Assembly: GCA_002633005.1 (NCBI GenBank)
Contig: NMRA01000680.1
Coordinates: 137,913 to 201,912, forward strand
Direction of reading: 5' to 3'
Length of the DNA: 64,000 bases
Source: Phoronis australis
Lineage: Eukaryota; Phoronida; Phoronidae
Positions 10,929 through 25,900 of this stretch are shown in pieces. The position numbers and the translations under genes were made by a program. Under the pieces are notes generated by a model. It was not told the DNA's origin. It worked only from the letters and a program-made list of their open reading frames with translations, and searched no databases. The stretch's first letter is position 1. Every line of letters starts with the position of its first letter.

Positions 10929-13900
10929 CTGCAAATGACCAAAGAACTGACTTAGTAAACGTGCATTCTTACGTACGCCTCATAGTTTTGAGACAAGTGA
11001 ATCCATGTTTCTAACAGTAAGCATCATTTTACCAATACAAAACAATGTCTCAGATGAAAGAAAGACGCGGAGACGTGTATTTCTAAATTTTGAAATTTCA
11101 ACCAGTTAAAAACAATTGAGTACCTTCAATGATGAATGGAACGCTGATATGGAAGTCATCCTGAAGCAAATCCGCCTCAGCTTTTGAGCCGCACACGTTC
11201 TGTGGAGATGGAGATAACAAAAATAAACAGTAAAGTAGACGGCAATACACATTTCTTGGACAATTTTCAAACGCCTAATCACGATTGATTTTCACAAAAA
11301 ATCAAATACGCTACGTACAAACTTTCAAAACGAAAATTTAAAAATAGGTTTGTCGCCCTCAATGTGTTTACGATGGGTCTCGTAATCTAGGAACGGCAAC
11401 ATCATTAGCCTGGGGCGATTTATTTGGGGACTTTCACTTCTTCCGAAGTCCGCTGGTCTCACTACACGCAACCGGAAGTGTTTTCTAGGCGCACCCTAAC
11501 GGCTGAAAGTCTCCCATTAACCACAACAACATGACGTGTATGATCTAAACCGGCAGATTCTAAGGTGCTCAAACCGGTTGAGTGTCCCAATCTCGACTCA
11601 GCTGACAGTAATGGTGTGGAAGCTTCAATGATAACGTCAACAGCAACAACAAGTGCAATTCATTACTACGATAATAGGTAACAAAATTAAACATTTTAAA
11701 ACAAATTATTGGTTACGGTTCTATAAAAAGTTCATATGAAACCAGCAATGGGAATTATGTCACAGAAATGATACTGGATTGGTAGCCCAGCTAGCTGACT
11801 TCTACTTCCGCTATACTAAGTGTATAACAACAAAAGTGTGAAATCGGTAATAAATGCACCTTGATGCAAAAACTGTCATCATTTCTTGTGCAAATTTTCA
11901 GTGTTAGAGAGTAGACAATGTCTTGTCTGGATCCTGGCATAACAACACCAACTGTCGATGCGTTGAAGGGCGGTGATATCGCCTTGAAGAAGCCCTCGTC
12001 TTCTTCGAATTTCGAAAATCCATCGCTCCTCGGCCAAAACGTGCGATTGGTCTCACTCAACAGTGGGCAACTGCAATGAATTTCCAATGCGTTTACTTTC
12101 ATTCTGCTTCTACCAGTAACGGGAAATATTTAATTTTAACACCAGCTTTGGTTCTTCTTTCACTTAATTTACATTTTTTGAAAAAACGAAATTGATCAGA
12201 AATCGCAAAGGCTGTCGGTTTGACTCCAACTCTGAAATGCTTACCCTATACCACTGCTCAGCACATTGGTATGATAAATGACACTAAAGAACACAAGATA
12301 ATGTTTTAACTTAATCACAAGTTGGCCAATTATCACGCCATCGCAAAAACGAGTCTTAGTCAGGTAGAGCAATACACTGTACATCACGTAGCCACACTAC
12401 TCTGGTTAAGGGAGACACTGAAAATGTGACGCGTACACAAACAGATGCCTTTATACTTAAATCGAAGAATTCACTTTCTGACATCATTAATTGTACTGCG
12501 TACGGTGAAACTGGAGTATTACACACAATTACCATGGGCCAAAAGTACACGTGATGACCATTTTTAAATAACGACACGAACCAATTTGAATGTAACATAG
12601 CCCTGTCATTTAAGTTATTGATGTTAATCAAGCCATCTCTGGTTTCTAGGACATCCAGTAGTCCAAGGGAACTCTAGTCTGATGGTGTGCATGTTTTCTG
12701 TACATGATTCTTTCGCATTTCGCTTAATCGTCGTGCGGGACCGTCTGGAGTTGGTATATGGTGCAACTCGGGACGGTCTGGGGTCTACAGAAAACCACAG
12801 CTCAACTGTGACTCTACAACAATGTGATAAACGAGAGTAGTTCTACTTGCTGCGTCAGCTGCTGGTATGCTTATTTCTTTTATGACACACAATGTGTGAC
12901 TGGGAAAAGCGTTTTCAAAATAATTTGGATAAATCAGTGGAGTATGAGACCCCTGAGGTCCCTGTCAAGTCCTCACGGCAATTTTACGTTATGCGTACGT
13001 CATTGAACGTACGTGAAAAACAATATCTAAACATTTTCAATTATGTTACTGCATTTGCACTCGTGCGACATCGAAGACGACAATAATTGCTCATTATACA
13101 TGTACTTGCAAAAACACGAAGCATTTTGAGTGTGCCCCGATTGACTTCATTCTCGCGATGGTTTCCGGGTGCATCAGTGATTGTCGTAAGGAATGCTGAT
13201 AAAATCTTCAATGCAATGCTGTAAGGCTCAGTTCTGCCTTATTAGTAGACCTTTGGATCAGTGCATCTTCAGAATAGTGAGCTGCTCATCTGATGTGGTA
13301 GTGAACGTACAGTATGACTTAATTTATTGTGCATTTGTTACAATTAAAAGTAAAACCTCCATGAAATTAAGGTTTTGCTGGATCATATGACTTTTTTTCA
13401 AAACATTAACAAAATATTGGGGAAAACGATTACACAGAATTTTTGGGAAAAAGAAAAATGATGTTTTGATCCACAAAGATTGGTCCAAATACGTTTTACT
13501 TTGCTTTTTCGCAACATGCCGTATAGTAAAAACAAACGTTTTAAGGAGGAATACGGACCAATCATTAGCGCATCTACCCCCTTTAACAGATTCTTTAGCA
13601 ACAGTATACAAATTTACCTGTCTCGCATGAGGCCTGTGGTGAACGCTGTGTCATTTTGTTTGGCCCACAATTCGACGGCTGTAATTCCATTGGCAACTTC
13701 AAGAGAAAAGGATGCACTTTTGAAATATACCAAGTACGACAGCAAATTGTAAAAAGTGATAGATTTGCTGCTCAGTAGTTAATTGGTTAGACCTCCTTCT
13801 ACAGCAGTGAAGTAATTCGATTCCGAAATCATGAAATACTTTAAAAGTCCAGGAGACTTTTTCTCAGTTTAAAGCATATTTCTTCAACAAAGTCTGCACT

Positions 13901-16900
13901 CCAGTGGGAAACTTCAAGGAAGCAATGGGGACTAATCACGTGGGATCAGTGACTTATATCGCCACCTACATGTAGTTGGGTACCTGGAGTCACTTTGTTT
14001 TCGCATCGGGTAGCATATAGGGGAACAGTTTGACTTACCAAATGGACCCTTTTACACTGTATTTGATTAGACGTGACGATTTTTAATAAAAGATATAAAG
14101 TGACTCCTCGTCCACTAGGGGCCACTAATATCCGGTCCCAAGTGAACAGTCGCTATTAAAAGTCTCCCATTGGCCATCTAGTCAATGTCACGCAACCGCA
14201 AGTTTTACAAACGATGACCATTTCGGGGTCTAAAGGGCAGTTAAACAGATGGGCTAAGCGGAAGTGTACTGACTGCTTATAAGGACAGGACAATCTTCAC
14301 ATTTCAAAAAGATTAGTATAATCACGTACTTGACGATTTCAACAGCGTCAACACTATCACTATTTTCTCGTCTTGCCTGGCCGTGGTCACAGGATCTTGC
14401 GGTGCGCTTGATCTGGCCACGTATGCTGAATACCCAGGTTGCCTGTGGACAAAGGAAGGGTTGTCATTTTATTTTTATTTATTATTTATTTTATTATTGT
14501 GATATTTGAAATGAGGGTGGCCTCCTCAGTGATAGCATTGCTTTCCAAGAGGTCCTCATTCGTATGTTAAGAGGCCAATTGCCTTATCCTATGTGGTTTT
14601 AGGGGACACGGACCCCCTAGTTACATAAACAGCAAAAAATTAAAACAAAAAACAACAACGTCGGCTTTCCATTTTGGGGGCCTTCATGGAATTTTTACTC
14701 GAAAATTATGGTCTCCTGGCACTTAAGATGTCTTAGTTCCGCTTCACCATCCCAGGTCCAAATTAAGTGTAGAATTTTTATTCAAGCATATATCCACCTG
14801 TGAGCAAGGCAAACTTTGTAAAACCGTTTCAGACCCCCTGCCCTGTCGTCGTCAATTTCAACTGGCTTGTCATTATTTCGCACGCAGTCTCCACCGACTT
14901 CCCTTAAGCACCCCCATGACGTCACCGAGTATTTAGTATTCAATCCGGTCACCACCATCAAAGCCTCTCAAAATTACCACAAGTGTGTCGATATTTCTGA
15001 ACAAAGATGGTCTCATTTGCAACAGGAACAAAGCGCAATGCATCATGCATGTAGGTCTTCAGCAGGACCCACTTTACAAGATACTTTAACCTGCAGGGCT
15101 CTAAATTTCTACCACTTGGACTTGAAATGTGAACGATGAAACTGATGGTAAAGTATCACTGATCCCAGACCAGTAACAGGAACAAGCATGGTGATTTAAG
15201 ATAGGTATTTGAATTTCACTATACTTGGCCCTTTGGATAGAGCTTGGGACTTCACTTAGGCACTCTTCGGTTCCACCTCCACCGCAATTGACAACAAACA
15301 TGGCATCACTTCCGGTCAGCTGACCAAAATGGCGGATCATGTAGAACTTGAAAACGTTTGGGTTTCCAGCCACCTGTAAATAGATGTGCGTGCTAAATCC
15401 CGGTGCATTGGGGACTTGGGGAGCAGGATCCTGCCATTTCCTTCGGGTCAGCAAAGAAATTGGCTTCAAAGATAATCAGATAATTGCTCGCCCACGTGAT
15501 AACCTAGATACGCGCCAGTGCACATGTTGGTACTGCAACCTCAGGGATGATGTATGTATACTGTTTTCACTGCTACGCTTCACATGGTCTATAGGCGGTG
15601 CGCCCATATAGCCCCCATTTTTCAGTCGGCTGCGCCGCCCATGGTATACAGATATTTTGCTTTCGAATTCGTTTTTTAACTATGAAAACACTATAAGCAG
15701 TTCCTGGCTTCATCAAAATGAAAAGGCTTAATTTCCTTTCATGCTCTCGCATTAGCCTACACAGCCTAAATGTCCATCATTACTTTGGAAGTGCCGTGAA
15801 ATCCGCGGCATTTTGGCAACAAGTTTGATTTTGTTCGTGCTCGTTTTTCAAGTTTGCTTCCACTGAATCGATGGCACAACACTCTCGCTCAAAATTGAAA
15901 CTCACGTGGGTCAGCGTGTTGCATCCCCTACTGGCCGTATTTCCAACTGTTAAACGAATCACAGTTTCGCTACCATCGATGTCGGTATAACATTTGGGTT
16001 GGGATAACATCGACATGCTATCTTCCTCATGCATAAAGAGTCTTGAAAATGGTCGGTTAGCGGTGCGAGGCCTGTACAAAATGTCAACGCTGTCAACTTT
16101 CCCTCCGACTAGTCTACACAAGAACGTAACTAAAACATAATAAACACAGATATATCACTATCCCAACTGTTCATGCATACATGAAATTTCGTTCAAGATA
16201 CGATGAAAAAGTATTAAACAGTATGAAATACCTTGGTGTTGTGTCCACGTTCTCTACGTCAGGCCAATAACATCATTTTTACTGTGAGGACAAGTGGCTT
16301 TGTTTTCCATCCATGAAACCAGTTTCAATTATATTTAGAGTATGTAAAAAGCCATGACCTGTCATGTACGCGAACCTGCCTTCCAGCAAAAATATTGAGA
16401 CCGCTGTGTTACGTAATGCACTATGAGATACAGTGTAAAAGAGATGCGAAATGGCGCAAATTGTTTCAACATTAAAAGGGACGAGTCCATATTTTAGTCC
16501 CAATGCACAAAGCGTGTAACGGCATAACCCGTACTGCATACTTAAAACAGACTGTGAAACGTCCATGTAAGCGAAACAGTTTTCCAAATTCAACCGCCAA
16601 GAAACACATTCTAGTTGCATTAAACCAGTCAAGTCCGTCTTTGGCAAAAGACAAGAATGTACTTTCTCAACAATAAAAAACATCTACTTCACCTGATGCT
16701 CATGCAATAAGTAGGGTCGATCAGTTGGAAATGCTTTATTGGGGCAATGCCCAATATTTATGGGATTTGTAACAAATTTTGGCTGTGGACCTATGAATTT
16801 TACTTGTTGAGTTGTGTTTATAAAGCACACCAAAGAATTTTCTTCGAAAACGCATCATTTTATTCGGGCATACCAAAATAACAAAAGCGCATTGTTATTG

Positions 16901-19900
16901 CAATGGCTGTACGCAACACGTATTCACAAATCACGCCTCTTGCATGACGCAAGCATGGGAGTACATGTATGTCTTCACAGGTATGACATTTCATTTTTCT
17001 CATTTCTGAACTCGGATAATGTGATGTTTTGGCCCGAAAAAACAGACGGAATGCTGTTGTTTGAAACCAGAGGCTGGTGACTTGTCACCGCAGGTACTGG
17101 TCTCAAATGTAATGAGTTCTCTCTTATTTCCAAGACCAGAAATATCACCTTGAGAACAACGTCAAGTGGTCCTAAGAAAAAGTTCATAGCTGCTTGCATG
17201 AAAAATTTCTAGCACCATTTGAATGTACCTTGCCCATCGGTACTTTCCCGAGCGTACATTCTGTCCTCATTAATCAAGCATCGGACTCTTTCTTCTGCAT
17301 TGTTCCTTCCCTTTTCTTCACATGTCGTCCATGAGCAGTTAGTCTAGAAAGACAATGGGATGACAACAAGGAAGGATAACTCTGAATCTTAGACAATTGA
17401 TCATTTCTAAGATAGTCTGATACAGAGATTATTTACATCACATTGCAAAGGAACGTGGACTACCTGTCATCCAATGCAGACTGAAACCTAGTGATGAAAA
17501 TAGAAGCCCTAAACCCACATTTCACGTAGAAAACAACTGATATTGTTGCTTTATAGCTTTAGTCAATAACTCGATGAAGTCCTTCCCATCCGACAATAAC
17601 CACAAAAATGTATTTCAGTCCATAAAGCCAATAATGTATTTTAATTTCAGGGAAAACGGGGATAGGCCTATCTGGAAAATCAACTTGAAACTCAGCAACC
17701 TTGGTAAAGGGAATGATATAACATGTGGTCAATTACAAAAAATATTGGTGTACACTGCTAAAGAAAGTTTGGACGGAGTGGACGGCAAAATGAGAGCGGC
17801 TCTCCTAGCTTATTTATCGCCTGCCTGAAGGCGTGTACTGAAGATAGCCGCTTTATCCTGCGTCGGCAACGGGAAAATATTAACTCTGATCTTATAGCCC
17901 TCAAGGCCGACGGGAACCAGCGATACAAAAAAATCCAAAATTCTGAAGAACCAAAAAACACTGATAGGCAAGTCTGAAACTCTACGATCCAATGGAAACG
18001 CTCAGGACCTCGTGACATCTGTTTATATTTGACACTCCGAGTAGAGTTCATTAACTGCCTCGCAGCTAGAAAAAAAACCTAGCCACAATCACGTGTTCTC
18101 ATTAAAAATACACAGCAATATCTCAGATAATATCGTGAATTGTTGCTTTTTAGCGATGTCCTAGCGTTGGTCCTTGCGTTATTGAACTCTTCTTTGATGT
18201 CATGGCGTTGAACTTGTTGTGTCACTCTGTCCACACGAGGGCGCTGCGACGGAAGGCTGCTTTTAGATATTTGCTGCTCTAATTGATTTGGCATCTGTTT
18301 GTCTCACTGCCTTGTTTTGTGGTCTACATGTAGGAGTTTTTGAATCTATTTCAATCTGGTTTAATCTATAATTAAACTATGCTGCTGCAGGTTTCAGCTT
18401 CGACAGTAAAGAACATTTAAAGGAACAAGTGCAAACACCAACAATCAAATGCAATGAAGGCACAGAGGCATTTCAGGACCAATGCCATCACCTCAGCGGG
18501 GATACACTGAGCGACCGTGGGGCCGCTCGCACTAAAATTTGGTTAAATTCCAGTCAATACTCACTTCTTTCAAACTTTCATGAAGAGCCACCATGGCGAT
18601 CTGGGTGGGATACATCACCTGCTCAGTTAGTTCACGTTTTTTCCTGAAGGCTTGACGTGGCTTCCGCGTAGGTCTGGTATCGCACAACTACAAATAAAAC
18701 AACAATGCATTCATGGCCGCTGTTGCTGGGTTACCGGACAGGAGGTTCGCTAGCCAGGTCATGGATCATGCGAACAGTTTGATTTCCCGACGGTGTATTT
18801 TGACAATGACTTCTGCATTGTCTCTCTATGTGTTCAACATACAAATACAAATAAGCATTCAGCGAATTATTGTCATGTGTGGCAATAGTATAAATCGTTA
18901 ATGTGATACAACCTGTCCAACTACAGTGGTTTTAGTCCAGATCACGTCCTTCCCCAGATTGAAGTCATCACATGAATTACAAGATTCACACAATTCCTTC
19001 CATTCAGTGTCATCTGCAAGTATATAGGCATACAATTTAGGAAACACATTAAACCAACATGTAGCGCATCACTTTTACGAATGCAACCGGTTTCAAAAAA
19101 CTTGTCCAACGTTGAATTCTGTTACGAATCACATGCAGCTGACATTCTATGTTACACTCACTTGTCATTTACAAAAATACGCTGGTCCATATTCAAGAAC
19201 CAAGCTCTTCGTTAGACCATTTACACAGCTGAAAACCTTTTTGGATGTTGCTTACGCGTATCCACTTGATGTCATGGCAAACACCTTCTTTCCATTTACC
19301 TGCCCCTGTTAATAAGACACTAGGCAACATCAGCAAGGAAATACGTACCATGCAGTCGTGACTCGAGTTTGACTAAAAAGCCAAAGCAAGGCACGCTTAA
19401 TAGACCTTAACCGTTGTGAATCGAGTACGTGACTAAAGAAAAAATAGTTTCTGCGTGACTGAGAATTTCAACTATCAAACGCAATGTTTGCCTAAAATGT
19501 AGGGGGGCTCGAATTCTTGAGGACGTGGAACTTTTCCTAACATAATAAAAAACGGGGGAGGAAAAAAAGAAATGGGATACCACGTTCGCAGCTGTGAATT
19601 GTTTGGTCACGCCTTTATAGTGGACTTTTGTATAGTTTTCTCAGATTTTTCGTTCATTTCGCTCAGTGTTTGAAGTCCAGTGTCCGTAAAATGGGGTACG
19701 TTTCTGCGGACGGCCACTTAACAAGTGTGCAGCAGTTTGTTTACGTTAACAGCTTCGCATTTGGTTTACTGCTGTGATAAGTCATCTGGCTGTCTGTGAG
19801 TGAAATGTGCCTGAACATTAGGTTATTTAAACTGTTGCATTATTCTCATTTAATTTTGAAAGTTGATTATGAGTTGTCGACCAGCGGAATGTTCTTGGTC

Positions 19901-22900
19901 ACAATCGACTCACATTTGCCAAAGACACGCCTATAAATATCCATAAATAGTTCCATTGCCAAAGCAACACTGTCTGTGACCTGGCATACATATGGTGTCA
20001 TCACCCTGGGTTGTTACCAGTTGTGTAAACCGACTGGATACTAGTGTTCTAATAAACTACCCCTACGGAATGAGTTCAGACACTGAGCGTAATGTTCCTG
20101 TGATTCGGACTTTTTTGCCCCCTTCGCCACACGGGGGTATCGTTCAAGCCCCCCTGGGTGCGCGCATGTACATGGACCGCCAACTTCGTATACTTTCAAT
20201 GGACGAAATATGTGGTCTTTCGCACAAGCCCCGTTAGGTCATTCTGCACTAGCGACACCTGGCCAAATTATCTGGTCTTATATCCGGCTAATCATGGCTG
20301 GCTGTTGTGTGGTCGGGTGGTAGTAGCATTGCTAAAACTACTCACGACATCAACAGTTCTATTGTTGGAAGACTTTGATATGCGCTTCAATCCCGAATTG
20401 TTATATTTTAGTTTTACTGGACTGTGGAATAGATGCAAGAATTTCCCGTAACAATACACTAACCGGAGTATGCACAAGATACTTTAGGAGAGTGGCGCCA
20501 CCTCTAGGAAAGTACACAAAAAGATGTCGGATTTTCGAATATGTTGTCTATAATCTATGGCTTGATATGCATAAAACGTTGCATAGAGACGTCGGATAAT
20601 AGAACCCTAAGACTATAGAAACGTCTACATTTTTATTATTTTCGTACTATTGAACCGTCGCATTTCTGAACCTTCGCGCTGTAGAACCTTTTTGTGTTGC
20701 TTAATGTTTTTTTAAATACTTTGGACTGTTGAAACTTCAGACTAAGGAATTCTTTAATCATTTAGACGCACCCATCTACCATAGCCGTAGCATATTTTCA
20801 AGGTGTATTTTTGATAAGGAGTCGCTCCCCAGCAGGCTGTCCCATTGAATGTTACATCGATAAAGGATTTTGATCCAGGACAGGTAAAGAAACAACGAAC
20901 AAGTGACCTCAAAATCAACGTGTTAGTACTAAACACGCAAAACTCGTCTAACTCCACCAAACGAAATAATGCAGCTCGCAAAGTCGATGATGTTTTCACG
21001 TAAACTTCATGTCGCACAAAACCAGGGAGATTTCAGGCACTAGAAATTTTTAATTTTCAACGAAACTATAAGCCAGACTATGCTATCAAGTGGATGTCCT
21101 TATGTTTCATTAGGTCCCAAAACGGACTGTTGAACAAAAGACCTCAAGGAGACAATGCGAGCCATACAGAGGAGGTACTATCTTACCTGGGTCATAGAAC
21201 ATCAGAGCTGGAATTTGTCCCTCCCTTAAGGCTTCACGATCAAACGGAACGCTGACGTCAATAGGGTGAGAGAGCATTGCATGGTCCTCAATAGGACTGA
21301 TGAAGAACGAAGATCCGGTGTAGTCTTCAAACCTGATTTGAATATTATGATAAATGGATTGAAGTAGCGACTGGAACAACGTTAAAACATTAATGACGTT
21401 AAGTGTATCATTTTCGGGATTAGGCGTCATACTAAAGGAAATCTTTGGCAATCAGAACAACGATATTCTTCCACATCCATATCTATTTCATGCATTTCTT
21501 GGTTTCTGCAATTAAACAAAATTTCAATCTTAAAGGCAGCACCTTAATTTAATTCCACGAAGATTAATTTTGAACGAATGGCCAACTGGATTTTTTACTA
21601 ATTATTCCTTGTTGATGGCCAGATTAACCAGCTTCAAGTAGGATTTATCATTTTGCATTGTTTTGAAGGGGTTAAGACCCGGCTACTGTAATTAAGCAGC
21701 TGATTTACAAGGACCATAGCTTATGTTTTGACAGTTACTAAAATCGAGTTACCTGCTTTTCAATCGTCTTGAACTCATCGTTTCCTCCCTGCTAGTTTCT
21801 GGATCTTGAATATACTGCTGGAATGTTACGGAAGCAGCGGAGCCGTATCGCGCTTTGACATCGAGTTTGTTTAATGTGCCCGCAATAACGGATGTATTGC
21901 CTGAATAGCAAGAATTGTGACAGAAACCCAGAGTGAACTGCCAATTACAATTTTCCAATTCTTTCAGTTGCTGAATGTGCCATGGTGCCAGGCTAATCAT
22001 GTGCGCTTGATATGGTGTAAAGGTGTCTCAAAGGAGCTCGTGTTCTGCACAATGCAAAACAATTCAATGGTGTTTAATACATGTTTAAACTATAAAAATG
22101 CCTTAGCAAACCGTAAAAAATAATTTTAAACGATTAAGTCAAATTGCTTACAAACGAACCTACCTGTTATTTCGATTGCAATAGGAGGCAAGGTTTTGGC
22201 GGAAAGGTCTGAAGACGGCTGTTCCAAGTTCATAATCGTTGGCTTTTCGACTTCAAGTTTGCGGATTATGTCGCTCTTTCCTAAAAGTAAAGCAAAATAG
22301 TGCATATGTAGTTAGAGAAATTCATGGTGCTACATTTGTTCTGCAGACAGCCAATGGTCAAGGAAATTTCATTCTTGCTTATGAAACCGTAAACCAATCT
22401 CCTTTGGGATTATACAGGTATCATTCAAATTTTCTGGCGGCAGCTTTAACTGTACTTTTGTTCTATGCAATATGTTAAGAATTTTCTTTGCAATTTCAAC
22501 TTCGGATTTTGTGTAACCCAAATCATGTTATCAAATGAACAAACGTACTGGCCACACAAACTTCTCTCGTTGCAATATCAAGCTTTACTTTAGCCCTAGA
22601 AAGAGCAGTCAGTTTCTGGTAAGTGCACCTCCCAGGCTCCATACGGAAAAAGGTATCGCCTGCGTCTTCTGTTTCCGTTGTACTGTTACCTTTAGGCACC
22701 ACCGACAGACTGCAATAGGTAAAGTGTAATGATTTTTGTAGAGTAATAAGGCAATCCTGTGTCGATCATTGAGTGACACTTCTGAGTTGATCAAAAAGGG
22801 AGGCAAACACTGAAATAATATTTACCCATATTAATTTCTATGCGTGAGCAGCTTAGTAACTAAAAGTGCAAGAATGCAAGTTTGGCTGCAACAAAGTCAT

Positions 22901-25900
22901 GGATTACATAATCATAATTGATATAGTGACTATTACATTTGCATCTGAAAAATTAAGCAGGACAAATGCTTGACACATGGTTGGTATTCTTGGTAAAGAA
23001 CTTGAATTAGAGGGAAGGCTTACTATTTCTGAAGGGGCCGATGATATCAAAATTTAGTGTTTTCAAAATTATCTATGTCTATGTAAAATTGATACTTGTC
23101 AACAGAGCACCGCAGTGTCCACTATAAAAATATAACGTATATGTACTTAAAGGGAAAAATTAACCTCACTAATGTAACCATATTCTGGAAGAAATAATTA
23201 AGTACTTCATGACAACCGATATGCTCTGCTAAGAAGACAAAGTTTCATTCCCGCTTTTTTCCTGACTATACAATGTATGTTTCCAATAAAGAAGTGACAT
23301 TGTACGAAGATCGTTAATGATGCGTTAAGTTAGATGAAGACCTTCCGAATTACACAATGAATTTTTAAATTAAAAGCGAAAAAATTAATTCCGTATGATT
23401 AGGGGTCTACATTGTCAGCATACTCAGTTGGTCACGCGAGTCTCTATCCTGTTGATGAATCAGCATGGATGTAGAAACAATACCCATTATGATACCTAAG
23501 AGTCTGGTTCATTCCCACATAATGCAGTGTACCGTCCGCAATTTCCACTCCACTAGATGTCTCGCTACCAGCCAGAATGGTAGGCAATATGTCCGAGACG
23601 TCGTTGTGGGAGCCTATTCCCCATTCTGCAAGTTAACGGAAGTCATTAGTAAAGCCATGTCAACATCCTCAGATTTTCTATACGACCTCGAGTTCAACTT
23701 TAGCAGCACAGCTTAGTACACGTCAATTGTCTTGTGCGGCTTTGCATACACCTAGTTAGCTCGAAAAATCTTGTCGGACTAACTGCGCACGCAATCTAAT
23801 TCGGTTGCGTGCAACAGTCGAATACGAAAGTAGACTTCTGTACACGTGGTTCATTAAAAATTCGAAGTGTGTATACAAGGCTAAAAAACACTCGTATCAG
23901 TTGAATGTTTTATGTTAAAAATTAACTTGCAAGGTTCCCATTCTTACTGTGCATAAACAACAATAAGCTAAACTCATTTACAGGATGAGCCTACTAACGA
24001 AATTTGTAGAACATACCGATAGATGCTGAAGTCTTGGTTTTAATTTTCCATCCAATCCCTGTGGTTGTCATGAAATCTGTTATCAGGACTCCTTCAGGTA
24101 AACCTTTGATTGTTCTCGTATTTGGCAACTCAATGCTGATAACTTCAATGTCAGGCGGTTCGAAGTCAGTGGTTACATTACACGAAGATCGGGAGCTTAA
24201 GCCGAGAACGTTAATAGCGTCCACGTTGAACCAGTACCTTTTTCCATGAAAAAAGTCTTTTTTGAATTTGTTCCTTTCAAAAACAAATTCTTTAACAGTA
24301 CCAACACTTTCTCTGGTCACAATGTCATCTAAACCTTCCTCTGAACCCACTGATAATACGTAAGTCGACACGTCTGATTCAACGTCTTCACATTCCCAGT
24401 AGGCCCCGATACCTTCTTTTGAACCAAGATATTCTGTGGGTTCTGCCGTTGAGCCTTTGGGATCCAAACAGAGTACCTGAGTGCATGTAGGCGGTGTAGT
24501 GTCCACTCGCAACCCGTCACCAACTACTATAACCGAACGTGAAGCAAAATCAACCGCTTTGACGACCAGGTAGTAAATGTTCGGTTGAAAATAGTACTCA
24601 TTTTTGTCCATTGCTGAACGACTTTCCGGAGGCAACAGTTTCATAGATCCAGGTGACAAGGTTAAGTCCACGAGACTAAAGTGGTGCACAATAAAGCCTT
24701 TCAGGCTACATGAGGGATCGCACGTCAAATCGCACGTGCTTTTGCAAGTTGCGCACGGAGTCTTCACTAATGATAACGGATAAACATCGCAACTAACGTT
24801 AGCCTGACTGCTTAGACCTATCCAGAGCTCCTTTATGTTACTGGCTTCATCATGAAACGCTTTACCAAACATACAGGGCTCGTCTCTTTCCAACGCAAGG
24901 GAAACTTCTTCGACAATTGCATTGGTTCTTTTAAGATCGGGAAAATAATCGTTTCTGTTCCAAACGCGAAAACCCACGTTCGCCGACTTCACTTGTTTTA
25001 TTCCGTACAATGTTGCCACCTCCTCGCTAGAAATCATGAGTCTAGTATTCCACCTTTCGAATCCAGTAGACGCATCTTTGTCAAAAACAATGGAATATTT
25101 CATCGAGTTCTCAAAAGGGTTGTGCTCAAGTGTTACCCATTCTTTCATTATTGAATTGTCGACACCTACACCCCAGAACAAGGCAGGGAATTTTCCATTT
25201 CGTTTCCCTCCAATGACATGAAATCCTACAGCAGGTTGGAGATGTACCATTTCTTCTTCAGTTGCGGAATGGTTCCCTTGGATATTGACTGTTGTGTTAG
25301 ACCTTTGGAGATCGGTTGCATTTGACACGCTTGTTCCTGTCGTATTATATGTTGCATGACTCGTGTTCTCAAACACGAAGCTGTAAAACGGCATAAACTT
25401 CTCGTTACTGGACACGTAAAATGTTGTGATGACTTCACTCCCTTCAGCGGCTTTAAATACTGTTGTGTAGGCGCCTTCGAATATGGTGGTGAAAAGTTGG
25501 AAACCAGCGAGAGACATCGCCTTTCCCTCGTCAATGGTTTCGGCTACCAAGACGAGACTTCCGTTGTCGCCCGGATAAGTATTTTCACTGTTATAAAATG
25601 CATATTTCCCGGTGAAATCTTCATCCTTACCAAGAATATTTATGGCATTAGAAACAGTATTACCGACAACAAGATCTACTCGTATATCCGTTTTGCAATC
25701 TGTCTGTTTTATGCCATGGTCTATAGCCACCATCGTGTCGATAGAATGCAAAGACGTTTGAAACAACAACGAATTTGTCCACTCAGAACCATATTTTACA
25801 GAGCCTCCGACTGGCGGTGAATTGTCAACCATTACAGGAACACTCCAGCCAGTTGATGACAAGCCAGCACTGTTGGTGACCTCAACCATGACGTAGTATA

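Noticed and set aside
16279-16683. 134-codon open frame on the - strand
   Set aside because: Entirely in an intron, no domain pattern, low-complexity composition; likely chance.
20754-21017. Open frame with several Cys between exons 32 and 33
   Set aside because: Exon 32 joins exon 33 in phase to give FYDPDDTEWKELC; the extra frame is not needed and its splice sites are poor.
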